NCBI GenBank assembly: GCA_965112735.1
Contig: CBCOSG010000001.1
Coordinates: 160,090 to 224,089, forward strand
DNA: 64,000 bases
Direction of reading: 5' to 3'
Source of the DNA: Phaeosaccion multiseriatum
Taxonomy: Eukaryota; Ochrophyta, other classes
Below are positions 40,542 through 49,517 of this stretch, piece after piece. Made by a program: the position numbers and the translations under genes. Numbering within the stretch: the stretch's first letter is position 1; each line of letters begins with the position of its first letter. The notes under the pieces are model-generated. The model was given only the letters and a program-made list of their open reading frames with translations, did not search any database and had not been told where the DNA came from.

Positions 40542-40615
40542 CGGGAAATGGCGCAGCTTGGTAGCGCATCTGTTTTGGGAACAGAAGGTCATGTGTTCAA
40601 ATCACATTTTCCCGA
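40542..40615 (+). tRNA. trnP: tRNA-Pro (TGG)
   Basis: Acceptor cgggaaa/tttcccg and anticodon loop ttttggg. Confidence 0.9.
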
Positions 40616-40713
40616 ATACTTAGGTATTTGCCTACGAACTTCAGGAGCCTAATAGAAAACCTCAAGGTATCTCTTGCATCACATATTTTGGTAATTTTAG
40701 TGAATGCGATGGG

Positions 40714-40786
40714 AGACCGGATAGCATAAGGGCAATGCCTTGGATTGCAAATCCAATTATGGGAATTCGACTTTCCCTCCGGTCTA
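40714..40786 (+). tRNA. trnC: tRNA-Cys (GCA)
   Basis: Acceptor agaccgg/ccggtct, anticodon GCA. A short fragment of its anticodon arm recurs near 47665-47690. Confidence 0.9.
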
Positions 40787-40807
40787 ATACTTGTAAAAAA
40801 GTAGAAA

Positions 40808-40902
40808 CCAAGATCGTACTGATATTTGTATGAAATTATACCATAGGTATTTATAACCTAATATGGAAGCCATTCGTCTGAATCAGGTAGGGGTAAAAAA
40901 CC
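40808..40902 (+). pseudogene. nad9 5'-end relic
   Basis: Duplicate of the nad9 leader and first ~30 codons (compare 46951-47044) with an internal TAA. It directly precedes the nad11 leader. Confidence 0.8.
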
Positions 40903-40968
40903 TTGGGAAAGTAAGCAAAAAGAGAAAGAATACCTCCCAAGTCAAAATAGAGAAAATTTATACTTCCT

Positions 40969-41865
40969 ATGACCACTAAAAAAATATTTATCAACCATCA
41001 GCTTGTTTTTGTTGAAGAATTTTCCTCAGTATTACAAGCATGTAGTAGTTTAGGCATAGAACTTCCTCGATTTTGTTATCATCCCTTATTAAATATCGCG
41101 GGAAATTGTCGTTCCTGTCTAGTAGAAGTTAGCCAAGGTCCAAAACCTCAGATGAGTTGTGCCTTCCCTATTTTAGGAGGCGGACGATTTTTTCTTCATA
41201 GTCCTTTGGTACGAAAAGCCCGAGAAACAGTTTTAGAGTTCAATCTAGTAAACCACCCTCTAGATTGCCCTATTTGTGACCAAGGAGGGGAATGCGATCT
41301 CCAAAATCAAAGCTTTCACTTCGGCAGTGACAAAACACGGTACGCTGAAGTAAAGCGTACGGTCAAAGAGACTTTTCTAGGTCTAGGTATAAAAAGTTTG
41401 ATGACTCGTTGCATACATTGCACTCGCTGTGTGCGGTATTCTAAGGAATGGTTGGGAGACAGTAATTTGACTGCCAATGGCAGAGGCTCTCACATGATAG
41501 TCGAAGCTTACTCCTCAACTCCCTTAACCACTTTAGCCTCAGGCAACGTAATAGATCTATGCCCCGTAGGGGCAGGTCTAAAAAAGGTGGTTAAAATTCT
41601 TGGGGAGAGTTGGGATTTTGTCGTCCGCTTGTGGCGAGACCTTCCTTTGGTATTGGCTTATCTTTCACTTATAATCTTATACACCTGCATTGGACTCCTC
41701 GGAGTCCGCCATATGTATGTGTATCTTGGCTGGGTCTATGCTACTTTTTTAGTAGTGTGGGGACTGTCACTTTACAAACTATGGCGGTGGGAGCCGTATA
41801 AAATAATAGGACCATATTTGGTCCTTGTTTTGTACGTCACTTTTAAGATTTGGGTTTCCTCTTAG
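40969..41865 (+). CDS. nad11: NADH dehydrogenase subunit 11, iron-sulfur domain fused to a membrane tail
   Basis: 298 aa. Residues 1-202 are the N-terminal iron-sulfur domain of the 75-kDa subunit of complex I with all ligands: Cys36, 47, 50, 64 (2Fe-2S); His96, Cys100, 103, 109; Cys148, 151, 154, 198 (two 4Fe-4S). The catalytic-like C-terminal half is missing, as in several stramenopile mitochondria where only this domain remains. Unusually, right after LCPVGA (202) the expected LTSKPY(A/S)F continuation is replaced by ~96 unrelated residues with three hydrophobic spans (about 226-244, 249-267, 279-296). The stop is 60 nt before the LSU rRNA. Confidence 0.93.
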   Translation: MTTKKIFINHQLVFVEEFSSVLQACSSLGIELPRFCYHPLLNIAGNCRSCLVEVSQGPKPQMSCAFPILGGGRFFLHSPLVRKARETVLEFNLVNHPLDCPICDQGGECDLQNQSFHFGSDKTRYAEVKRTVKETFLGLGIKSLMTRCIHCTRCVRYSKEWLGDSNLTANGRGSHMIVEAYSSTPLTTLASGNVIDLCPVGAGLKKVVKILGESWDFVVRLWRDLPLVLAYLSLIILYTCIGLLGVRHMYVYLGWVYATFLVVWGLSLYKLWRWEPYKIIGPYLVLVLYVTFKIWVSS

Positions 41866-41924
41866 GAGCTGACAAGATTTTTCTTCCATTTGTGAAGTTT
41901 GTGACAAGCTTCAAGCAAAATAAA

Positions 41925-43595
41925 GAAAATCTTCACAAAGGGCATGGAGGGAATGCCTAGGGGCCCAGCCTCTGTAGACGTAGACAACAACGAAAGCTCG
42001 GAGGAAGGTCTTCGACCTGTGCACTTCGACCTTCTACCTTGGAAAACCATTCCGTTTGAGGAAAAACAGGCCAGTAAAGCCTGCAAAGAAGAGGGCAGAC
42101 AAACTGAAACATCTAAGTAATCTGCTTAAGAGAAATCAACCGAGATACCGTAAGTAGCGGTGAGCGAAAACGGTGTAGGCTCTCTCCTAGACGACCTTGA
42201 AAGATCCAAATTAAAAAACGACTCCAGCTCAATAAAACATTGGATGGAGAAGAAAACCATAGAAGGTACAAGTCCCGTAGGGGAAGAAAAGGAGAGGATT
42301 CAAGTACTTTTCTGGCGATAGACAAGGAATATTGGGGAGCCATCCTCAAAGCCTAAATAGACTGGGCCACCCATAGTGAACAAGTATCGTGAGAGAAAGG
42401 TGAAACAGAGATTTCTGCTGTGAAATGTCCTGAAACTCCCTGCCTTTTAGGTGTTGAAGCTTTGTGGAAGTGACAGCCTACCTTTTGTATAATGGGTCAG
42501 TGAGTAAAAGATTAGGGGCAAGCTTAAGTTTAGGAAGGCAAAGGTCAATCGAGGAGTAAAACTTCGTGGAGTCCCAATTTTTTTACCCGAAACCGACTGA
42601 GCTAAGATTGAACAGGTTGAAAAAGACAAGGCAACTTTCTTTGGAGGACCGAACCCGTGTATGTGGCAAAATACTGGGATGATTTGATCTTAGGGGTGAA
42701 AGGCCAATCAAAGTCGGAGATAGCTGGTTTTCTGCGAAATCTATTGAAGTAGAGCGTCTTAATGGGAAATCCGGGGTAGAGCACTGTCGTAGGAAAGGGG
42801 AGGCAAAATCTTACTGACTTATGGCAAACTGCGAATACAGGATACGTCTTCAATCAAGGCAGACAGACCATGGGTGCGAAGGTCCTTGGTCAAAAGGGAA
42901 ACAGCCCAGATTGATGGTTAAGGTCCCCAAAGGAAAGGAAGTGAAGAAGGAGGTGACGAGCTAAAGACAGCCAGGAGGTAGGCTTGGTAGCAGTCATCCT
43001 TTAAAGAATGCGTAACAGCTCACTGGTCGAAGTTTTTGCGCCCACAATGTTTGGGACTAATCTTTCCTACCGAAGCCTCAAACCCTACAGGGTGGTAGCA
43101 GAACCTTCCGTAGGTCGAGGAAGATGAGGGGCAACCTTCATTGGAGATATCGGAATCGAGAATACTGACATGAGTAGCAACAAACCAGGAGGATCCTGGT
43201 GGCCTTAAATTCAAGGGTTTCCACGACAGATTTCTTCTTCGTGGGGGCTTGAGCTAATCTCAAGCCATAAAGACGGTCCCTAAGACTGCTGACGAAAGCC
43301 AGGGTTGATGGGAGATCTTAGACAGGACGAAGCTGGCAGAGGAAGTAGAGGAGTATAGCTGGTCTCCTCTGCTTTAGCTCAGCTTCCAGGAAATACTTCT
43401 AGGAGCGGCACCGTATCGTAAACCGACACAGGTGAATGGGTGGAGTACACTCAGGCCTTTTGAGAGAACCGTGTTGAAGGAACTCGGCAAAATGACTCCG
43501 TGGCTTCGGTAGAAGGAGGAAGCCTTTGTAGGCTTGGCACTAAAGTGGGAGCGGCGACTGTTTAGTAAAAACACAGGACTCTGCGAAGTTGTAAA

Positions 43596-43633
<38 letters not shown>

Positions 43634-43719
43634 CGGAAGACCCGAAAGTGGAAGCTTTTAGGGAGAATGCCCAGTAAACGGCGGCTGTAACTCTGACGGT
43701 CCTAAGGTAGCAAAACTGA

Positions 43720-43750
<31 letters not shown>

Positions 43751-43826
43751 TGTAACGACTGCTCCGCTGTCTCCAACACGGACTCAGTGAAATTCCCATG
43801 GTCGTGAAGAGGCGACCTCGCTGCAG

Positions 43827-43860
<34 letters not shown>

Positions 43861-44165
43861 TTTGAGCTGGGAAGCATGACATAGGTTGCGTAGTAGTAGG
43901 TGGGAGGTTATGCCGCAGATGAAAGACCACCCTCCTTCAGTCTAGCTTTCTTCACCTGACTTGGGACAGGCTCAGACGGGTAGTTTGGCTGGGACGGCAG
44001 CCTCCTAAAGAGTAACGGGGGTACGCAAAGGTACACCCTTCCATGAAGGAAGAAAAGGCGGAATGGCTTGATGTGTGCCTGACTGTAAGACTCACAAGTC
44101 GAACAGAGACGAAAGTCGGCCATACAGATCCGGTGGATGTGCATATGGGCACTTCACCGCTCATA

Positions 44166-44201
<36 letters not shown>

Positions 44202-44602
44202 TCTCGAGAGCTCCTATCGACGGAAGGGTTTGGCACCTCGATGTCGACTCATCACATCCTGGAGGAGAAAAAGCTTCCAAGGGTTGGGCTGTTCGCCCAT
44301 GAAAGTGGTACGTGAGTTGGGTTTAGAACGTCGTGAGACAGTTTGGTCCCTATCTACTGTGGACAACAATCTAAGGGAAGAAATTCTAGTACGAGAGGAC
44401 CGAATTTCGGGGATCCATGGTGTACCGGTTGTGTGAGCACATGCAGTGTCGGGTAGCTACATCTCTAGAAGAGAATGGCTGAAAGCATCTAAGCCAGAAA
44501 CTTGTCCTCAAGCATTGTCTAGGCCTCGTTTTAGACGAAAACGTGAATAGGAGGGTAGTGAAAGTCGTGTAAGCGGTGTAGCTGATCCTTACTAATTAGG
44601 CT
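41925..44602 (+). rRNA. rnl: Large subunit (23S-like) ribosomal RNA
   Basis: Unfragmented LSU rRNA of ~2.7 kb. Universal segments: gagggaatgcctaggggc at the 5' end, ccgtaagtagcggtgagcg, gaaagaccccgtgcacc (around 43840), ggataacaggctgatc, gagctcctatcgacggaagg and the sarcin-ricin loop ctagtacgagaggaccg. The 3' end runs to the start of orf286. No intron is apparent. Ends approximate. Confidence 0.96.
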
Positions 44603-44603
44603 T

Positions 44604-45462
44604 ATGATGTTTAAATACATGCTGCGTCGTATGTGGAAACGAATAACAGATTTGGATACAGAGGTTTGGTTTGTAATACTGTTTGTAGCCTACTTTTTAA
44701 CCTTTGTCATTTCCTCCCTTGGACTGTTTGAGGGTAGGTTTGATATCGTGTGTTCACTAGTGCAATTCAGCGTCCATCTGGGGTGGATTTTTTACTACCA
44801 TAAAGAGGTAATTTTACCCAAGTTTAGAAAGGATAAAACCCGGTGTAGAGAGGGCAGTTATGTCGCATCTCTTTACCAGGATAGTCTGGGACACGAAGGT
44901 TTGGCAAAAGTACAAACTCTCTTGTATTCGTCATTTATCCTCGGAATCGGTCTACCACCAAAATACTCTATTTTGTTTTATCTCATAGGTTTACTCTCCT
45001 TATTGGCCTGTCTCTATTTACTGCCGGCGTATGTGCGATCAACCACACGACTGTTTCAGGAGTGTTTTTTGAATCCTGGAGTACTCCACGCTAAAGGGTT
45101 TACAAAAAAAAGAATAGTGTGGGAAGTGGCTGTAGAACACGGCAAAAGAATTCAAATAATTGTAGCGGGGGGCTAGTGGCAGATGTGTGGGTCGGAAAGT
45201 TCTTTTACGGTCTAGATGGAAGGTCGTCGCTGCAAAATTTCTATTCTTCGACGTTCGATAACTTCACTGCGGACACTCAAGAGAGTGTCACGAAATTCGG
45301 GCCCTCGAAAGCAGGAGAGTCCCCTCAGACCTGATGAAGACGGCGTCGGGGAAACTGGATATAGGAGCAATAGATTGGCTTCTTCAAGAGTATAACGCGG
45401 CTCTTGATCATTACGGAGAACTATATAAGGCTCAACTTGAAGATCGAGTCGAAAAACCTTAA
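44604..45462 (+). CDS. orf286, paralog of orf280, two one-base frameshifts in this copy
   Basis: Starts ATGATG at the LSU rRNA 3' end. After two corrections it gives ~286 aa parallel to orf280: spans near the start, KTRCREGSYVASLYQDSLGH, RSTTRLFQECFLNPGVLHAKG, GFTKKRIVWEVAVEH, then GLDGRSSLQNFYSSTFDNF, TADTQESVTKF, and an end LEDRVEKP. Frame is lost at a G6 run near 45166-45172 (one G more restores it) and near 45297, where the arm-2 copy has the extra C that keeps frame. Both look like homopolymer errors, so the gene is probably intact. Function unknown. Confidence 0.65.
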
Positions 45463-45536
45463 TAGTGTAGAGATAGGTAAGTTGCTAAAGGGGTATAATA
45501 CCCCTAAGTAAATTATTTTGTCTTCTATGCTATTAA

Positions 45537-45718
45537 GCTATGGAATTATAAGTGAGTCTACTGCGCGAAGCTTAGGCAGTGGAGGTAGTTTGATTGGTAA
45601 AGTTTTTTAGACCTAGGACTCACATAGTCTTTTCATACCATGGTGGAGTAGAGCAGTTGGCCAGCTTGTTAGGCTCATGATCTAAAAGTCGTAGGTTCGA
45701 ATCCTACCTCCGCCCGTA
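45537..45718. repeat. First half of the cassette, behind orf286
   Basis: Matches 40007-40190 from the orf 3' flank (gctatggaattataagtgag) through the tRNA. The same element thus follows both orf280 and orf286. Confidence 0.8.
45642..45715 (+). tRNA. trnfM: tRNA-Met (CAT), probably initiator
   Basis: Acceptor ggtggag/ctccgcc, D arm agagcagttggccagct, anticodon loop ctcatga, T arm gtagg-ttcgaat-cctac. The agct(c/t)gtt.ggctcat layout is that of initiator tRNAs. It is the only intact member of its repeat family. Confidence 0.87.
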
Positions 45719-46042
45719 TGCATGAACGAATAAATCCCCAGTCTAACGAGGAAATCCTCGGTTTAAAGTCTTACATCTGCTACATTAGTCCCAGGTCCGG
45801 ATCTGGGCCATCTACCTATATTCCCATTATAGCCAATATTGGCCATATAGGCCGATACTAGCTAAAATAAAGAGGATAGATAAATGGGTTTCTCTTGCAA
45901 GCTTCCGCCGAAGATACCTCTTTCGAGGAAGGGGTTAGAAGGCGGAAAAGGGTGATGCCAACCCCCAAGGAAGCCGTGGCATTCAGTAAGCAACCTTGGC
46001 ATTTAAGCATCAGTCTGATCCATTGGTGCTTAGAAAGGTTCC

Positions 46043-46111
46043 TGGATTTGTATGGATAGGCCGTCAGATTTCTGTCCCGGCGGTGGTAAGTTCAAATCTT
46101 ACCAAATCCAA
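46043..46111 (+). pseudogene. tRNA-Arg-like remnant
   Basis: Acceptor tggattt/aaatcca and T arm resemble trnR at 35128, but the D arm is mostly deleted and the anticodon stem does not pair. Intact arginine tRNAs exist at 35128 and 47808. Confidence 0.6.
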
Positions 46112-46479
46112 ATTTGCGGCTTACATCAGCTTGTTCGTTATCCCCGTATACCTCAGTCCTCTCGTAGCAAATCTCCCGCTTTAAAGTCTTGCCCTCAAAA
46201 AAAGGGCCTTTGTTTAAAAATTTACTTACGAAAACCCAAAAGCCTAACTCTGCCCTACGAAAGTTATGCCGAGTACGCCTAAGTACAGGCCGTCGAATCA
46301 GCGCCTACATTCCTGGCGAGGGCCACAACCTTCAGGAATTTAATTCTGTTTTGATTCGAGGAGGTCGAGCTAAAGATCTTCCTGGTGTCCGTTACCACGT
46401 CATTCGGGGCAAGTATGACTGTTTGGGTTTAATAAAGCGTACCACTTCTCGGTCCAAATATGGGGCCAGAAAACCATAA
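46112..46479 (+). CDS. rps12: Ribosomal protein S12, one-base frameshift in this copy
   Basis: Decoding-site protein, ~122 codons after correction. N-terminal part [37 protein letters not shown] is in one frame; [40 protein letters not shown] and [16 protein letters not shown] in the next. An A run near 46232 has four A; the arm-2 copy has five, which restores the frame. No ATG fits: a start near ATT 46112 or a nearby non-AUG codon is inferred. The upstream ATG at 46052 lies inside the tRNA remnant. Confidence 0.9.
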
Positions 46480-46482
46480 AAA

Positions 46483-46919
46483 ATGAGATTGAGCCAAAGT
46501 TCTGAAGGAAGTATTTTTTGTAAGCATCTCATTCGCCGCGGGGGTCGACTTCGAGAGCTCACAGCCTCGTAGGTAGCAGTCTGCGCTACCTCTACGAGCA
46601 TCAACCGAAAAAGGCGGCTTATGTGTTTTTTCATGCTCTTCAACAGACTGAACCTATGGCTCAGGGAAAAACTTTTCCTGGCCGAAGAAAAAAGCAAGCC
46701 AAAGTACGATGGATTTCTTTCCCTCTCTGGAAAAAACGTCGTCAATACCTTAGTCTCCACTGGATTCTTCGTACGACTCCGAAGGGTCCACTATCTAAAA
46801 ATCTAGGTTCTTCCTTGTGTAAAGCCAGTCAGTCGACTGGCGAAGCCACTTTTCTAAAGCAGGCTTATCATCAACAAAGTTTAGAAGGTCGGCCTTATGC
46901 CAACTATCGCTGGCACTAA
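46483..46919 (+). CDS. rps7: Ribosomal protein S7, two-base insertion in this copy
   Basis: ~144 codons after correction. Starts MRLSQSSEGSIFCKHLIRRG, continues SLVGSSLRYLYEHQPKKAAY, then VRWISFPLWKKRRQYLSLHW and the C-terminal ANYRWH typical of S7. Near 46552 this copy reads cttcgagagctcac; the arm-2 copy reads cttcgagctcac, which keeps the frame but has its own errors nearby. Follows rps12 by 3 nt, the ancestral order. Confidence 0.88.
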
Positions 46920-46971
46920 AAACTGAATCGGCTTTTGTGTATTAGAGGGCCAAGATCGTACTGATATTTGT

Positions 46972-47499
46972 ATGAAATTGTACCATAGGTATTTACAACC
47001 TAATATGGAAATTATTCCTCTGAGCCAGGTGCGGGTAAAAAACCAGGAGGTGTGCGCTTATCTGCCTTTTCCTCCTCAGTGTTTTTCAACTTTGGTTTAT
47101 CTAAAGTATCATACAAACACTGGGTATAAAATTTTATCTTGTATCTCCGGAGTGGATTACCCTTGCCGACAAAGTCGGTTGGAAGTGGTCTACGAAGTAT
47201 TAAGTATCAAGTATAACCAACGCCTCCGTTTGCGAACTCTGTTTCAACCTAAAACCTTTAGATTTTTAGGTCTAGATTCAGTAACTAATATTTATATGGG
47301 CGCCAATTGGTGGGAAAGAGAAGTTTGGGATATGTTTGGTATCCTTTTTGAAAATCACCCCAGTTTACGGCGAATCTTAACGGATTACGGCTTTCAAGGC
47401 CATCCTTTACGAAAAGATTTCCCATTGACAGGCTACGAAGAACTTAGGTACGACGATAGTGTGAAGAGAGTGGTAGGTAATCTTATCCAAAATTTATAG
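46972..47499 (+). CDS. nad9: NADH dehydrogenase subunit 9
   Basis: 30-kDa subunit of complex I, 175 aa. Family segments: CISGVDYP, FEVVYEVLSI-like LEVVYEVLSIKYNQRLRLR, NWWEREVWDMFGILFENHP and DYGFQGHPLRKDFPLTGYEE. ATG start; its first codons and leader are duplicated upstream of nad11. Confidence 0.96.
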   Translation: MKLYHRYLQPNMEIIPLSQVRVKNQEVCAYLPFPPQCFSTLVYLKYHTNTGYKILSCISGVDYPCRQSRLEVVYEVLSIKYNQRLRLRTLFQPKTFRFLGLDSVTNIYMGANWWEREVWDMFGILFENHPSLRRILTDYGFQGHPLRKDFPLTGYEELRYDDSVKRVVGNLIQNL

Positions 47500-47566
47500 A
47501 GGGAAAATATATTGGTTGTTGTGGACATTAGTGGGCCTGTATCATAAAGTTAAGCCAAACTTTGGT

Positions 47567-47637
47567 TGGAGTATAGCCAAGTGGAAAGGCAGCCGTTTTT
47601 GGCGCGGCCATCCAAGGTTCAAATCCTTGTACTCCAT
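47567..47637 (+). tRNA. trnQ: tRNA-Gln (TTG)
   Basis: Acceptor tggagta/tactcca, anticodon stem gccgt/gcggc with loop ttttggc. Confidence 0.9.
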
Positions 47638-47735
47638 AAAAGAATGCACAATTGAATACTATAGAGTCAATGCCTTGGATTGCAAATTCTATCAGGAGGA
47701 TTTTATTTGGTTTCCAGCCTAGTTAGTAGATAAAT

Positions 47736-47807
47736 GCAGAAGTAACTCAAAGGTAGAGTGCAAGCTTGCCAAGTTTGAAGCTGAGGGTTCAAATCCCTTC
47801 TTTTGCT
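47736..47807 (+). tRNA. trnG: tRNA-Gly (GCC)
   Basis: Acceptor gcagaag/cttttgc, anticodon loop ttgccaa. Immediately followed by trnR. Confidence 0.88.
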
Positions 47808-47880
47808 GGGTCCATAGCTCAGTTGGAAGAGCATTGGCCTTCTAAGCCAAACGTCATAGGTTCGAGTCCTATTGGACCCT
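47808..47880 (+). tRNA. trnR: tRNA-Arg (TCT)
   Basis: Acceptor gggtcca/tggaccc, anticodon stem ttggc/gccaa with loop cttctaa. Confidence 0.92.
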
Positions 47881-47938
47881 GATCAGCCACTCCCGGAGGT
47901 TTGTCTTCATCATAGGCTGACAAGCCTTTTCTAAATAG

Positions 47939-48076
47939 GGAAAACTAACTCCAATAAAATTAGTTGGATTATTTTCCTCCTTGATCTCAGTATTTCTAAT
48001 TATCATTCTACTTATGTGTACAGGGGCTCAAATTTATATTCTTCTTATAGAGTTGAAGATTGAAGAGATATTTTAG
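47939..48076 (+). other. Open frame with one membrane span, no clear start
   Basis: A 45-codon open stretch between TAG stops, encoding LVGLFSSLISVFLIIILLMC and then a short acidic/basic tail ending EEIF. The only ATG is internal (48014). It could be a small membrane protein with a non-AUG start, or chance. The rest of the 229-nt gap between trnR and rpl6 shows nothing. Confidence 0.25.
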
Positions 48077-48109
48077 AAAGACCCAGCTGAATGTATTGTA
48101 TCAAATCTT

Positions 48110-48625
48110 ATGCGCAAAAGACGACTTTATATATCCGACAAAGTTTGTTGTGTTATTGAAAACCAAATTTTACGAATCGAAGGACCTTTGGGGGAAAAAT
48201 CCTTAGTTCTTCCTCGTGGTTTAGGCCTCCGTTGGAGTCAAGGCCGTTTAGATTATCTACCAAATTGGCGACTGCGAAAACTAGAAGCTAGTTTCTACGA
48301 CGTTTTAAAAAAAACCATCCAAGGAGTGCATCAAGGTTTTGTCTTACATTTAGATATTTTAGGTGTGGGATATAAAGCGGAGGTCCAAGATAAGGATTTA
48401 CGCCTAAAATTGGGCAAAAGCAAAATAGATGTCATGGATTTAGGCTATGGTATTGATGTTAAATGCCTAAAACCTCGACATATGTTTTTGCAAGCCGCAG
48501 AAGGAAATTTTCTCCGTCAAACTGCTGCTAATATCCGTAGTCTTCACCCTCCGGAAGTTTATAAGCAAAAGGGCATTTTTTATCGAGGAGAAAAATCTGT
48601 GACCAAACAAGGGAAAGTAAATTAA
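48110..48625 (+). CDS. rpl6: Ribosomal protein L6
   Basis: 171 aa. L6 features: IEGPLGEKSLVLPRGL, YDVLKKTIQGVHQGF, LDILGVGYKAEVQDKDLRL and the C-terminal IRSLHPPEVYKQKGIFYRGE. ATG start. It is the last gene before the palindrome centre. Confidence 0.95.
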   Translation: MRKRRLYISDKVCCVIENQILRIEGPLGEKSLVLPRGLGLRWSQGRLDYLPNWRLRKLEASFYDVLKKTIQGVHQGFVLHLDILGVGYKAEVQDKDLRLKLGKSKIDVMDLGYGIDVKCLKPRHMFLQAAEGNFLRQTAANIRSLHPPEVYKQKGIFYRGEKSVTKQGKVN

Positions 48626-48751
48626 AGAATTACGCCTCTACATATGCTAAAGAAAAAAGATAGGGGGTCAAGATTTAGTAAAGTACGGTACTACTACTAA
48701 AAGCCTAGACCCCCTATCTTTTTTCTTTAGCATATGTAGAGGCGTAATTCT
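48626..48751. repeat. Palindrome centre: 44-bp perfect stem and 38-nt loop between the arms
   Basis: The 3' flank of rpl6 (48626-48669) is followed by 38 nt (48670-48707) and then its exact reverse complement (48708-48751). The loop is not itself part of the perfect palindrome, but contains nested imperfect pairings: tttagta (48674-80) with tactaaa (48695-701) and agtac (48682-86) with gtact (48688-92). Such a structure is what a closed hairpin end, a short single-copy junction, or a foldback joint would look like. Confidence 0.9.
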
Positions 48752-49286
48752 TTAATTTACTTTTCCTTTGTTTGGTCACACAGATTTTTCCCCTCGATAA
48801 AAAATGCCCTTTTGCTTATAAACTTCCGGAGGGTGAAGACTACGGATATTAGCAGCAGTTTGACGGAGAGAAAATTTCCTTCTGCGGCTTGCAAAACATA
48901 TGTCGAGGTTTTAGGCATTTAACATCAATACCATAGCCCTAAATCCATGACATCTATTTTTGCTTTTGCCCAATTTTAGGCGTAAATCCTTATCTTGGAC
49001 CTCCGCTTTATATCCCACCACACCTAAAATATCTAAATGTAAGACAAAACCCTTGATGCACTCCTTGGATGGTTTTTTTAAAACGTCGTAGAAACTAGCT
49101 TCTAGTTTTCGCAGTCGCCAATTTGGTAGATAATCTAAACGGCCGGCCTTGACTCCAACGGAGGCCTAAACCACGAGGAGGAAGAACTAAGGATTTTTCC
49201 CCCAAAGGTCCTTCGATTCGTAAAATTTGGGTTTTCAATAACACAACAAACTTTGTCGGATATATAAAGTCGTCTTTTGCGCGCAT
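48752..49286 (-). pseudogene. rpl6: rpl6, arm-2 copy, disrupted in this sequence
   Basis: Same gene as 48110-48625 but 19 nt longer with several frame breaks, e.g. doubled bases around 49140-49150 and 49276. Likely consensus errors. Confidence 0.8.
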
Positions 49287-49517
49287 AAGATTTGATACAA
49301 TACATTCAGCTGGGTCTTTCTAAAAATATCTCTTCAATCTTCAACTCTATAAGAAGAATATAAATTTGAGCCCCTGTACACATAAGTAGAATGATAATTA
49401 GAAATACTGAGATCAAGGAGGAAAATAATCCCAACTAATTTTATTGGAGTTAGTTTTCCCTATTTAGAAAAGGCTTGTCAGCCTATGATGAAGACAAACC
49501 TCCGGGAGTGGCTGATC

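Larger units (their letters stand above)
33182..48669. repeat. Inverted-repeat arm 1 (~15.5 kb, complete)
   Basis: Starts inside cob and ends at the palindrome loop. Its reverse complement follows at 48708 onward; paired positions near the centre sum to 97377. The outer part also matches 1-8241. It contains both rRNAs, eight tRNAs, nine conserved protein genes and the unknown membrane ORFs, so all of these are diploid in the molecule. Confidence 0.95.

Noticed and set aside
44440-44602. Possible 5S rRNA near the LSU 3' end or in spacers
   Set aside because: No sequence with the 5S helix I/loop consensus could be identified by eye.
47516-47722. 68-codon frame across trnQ
   Set aside because: Mostly tRNA-Gln read as protein.
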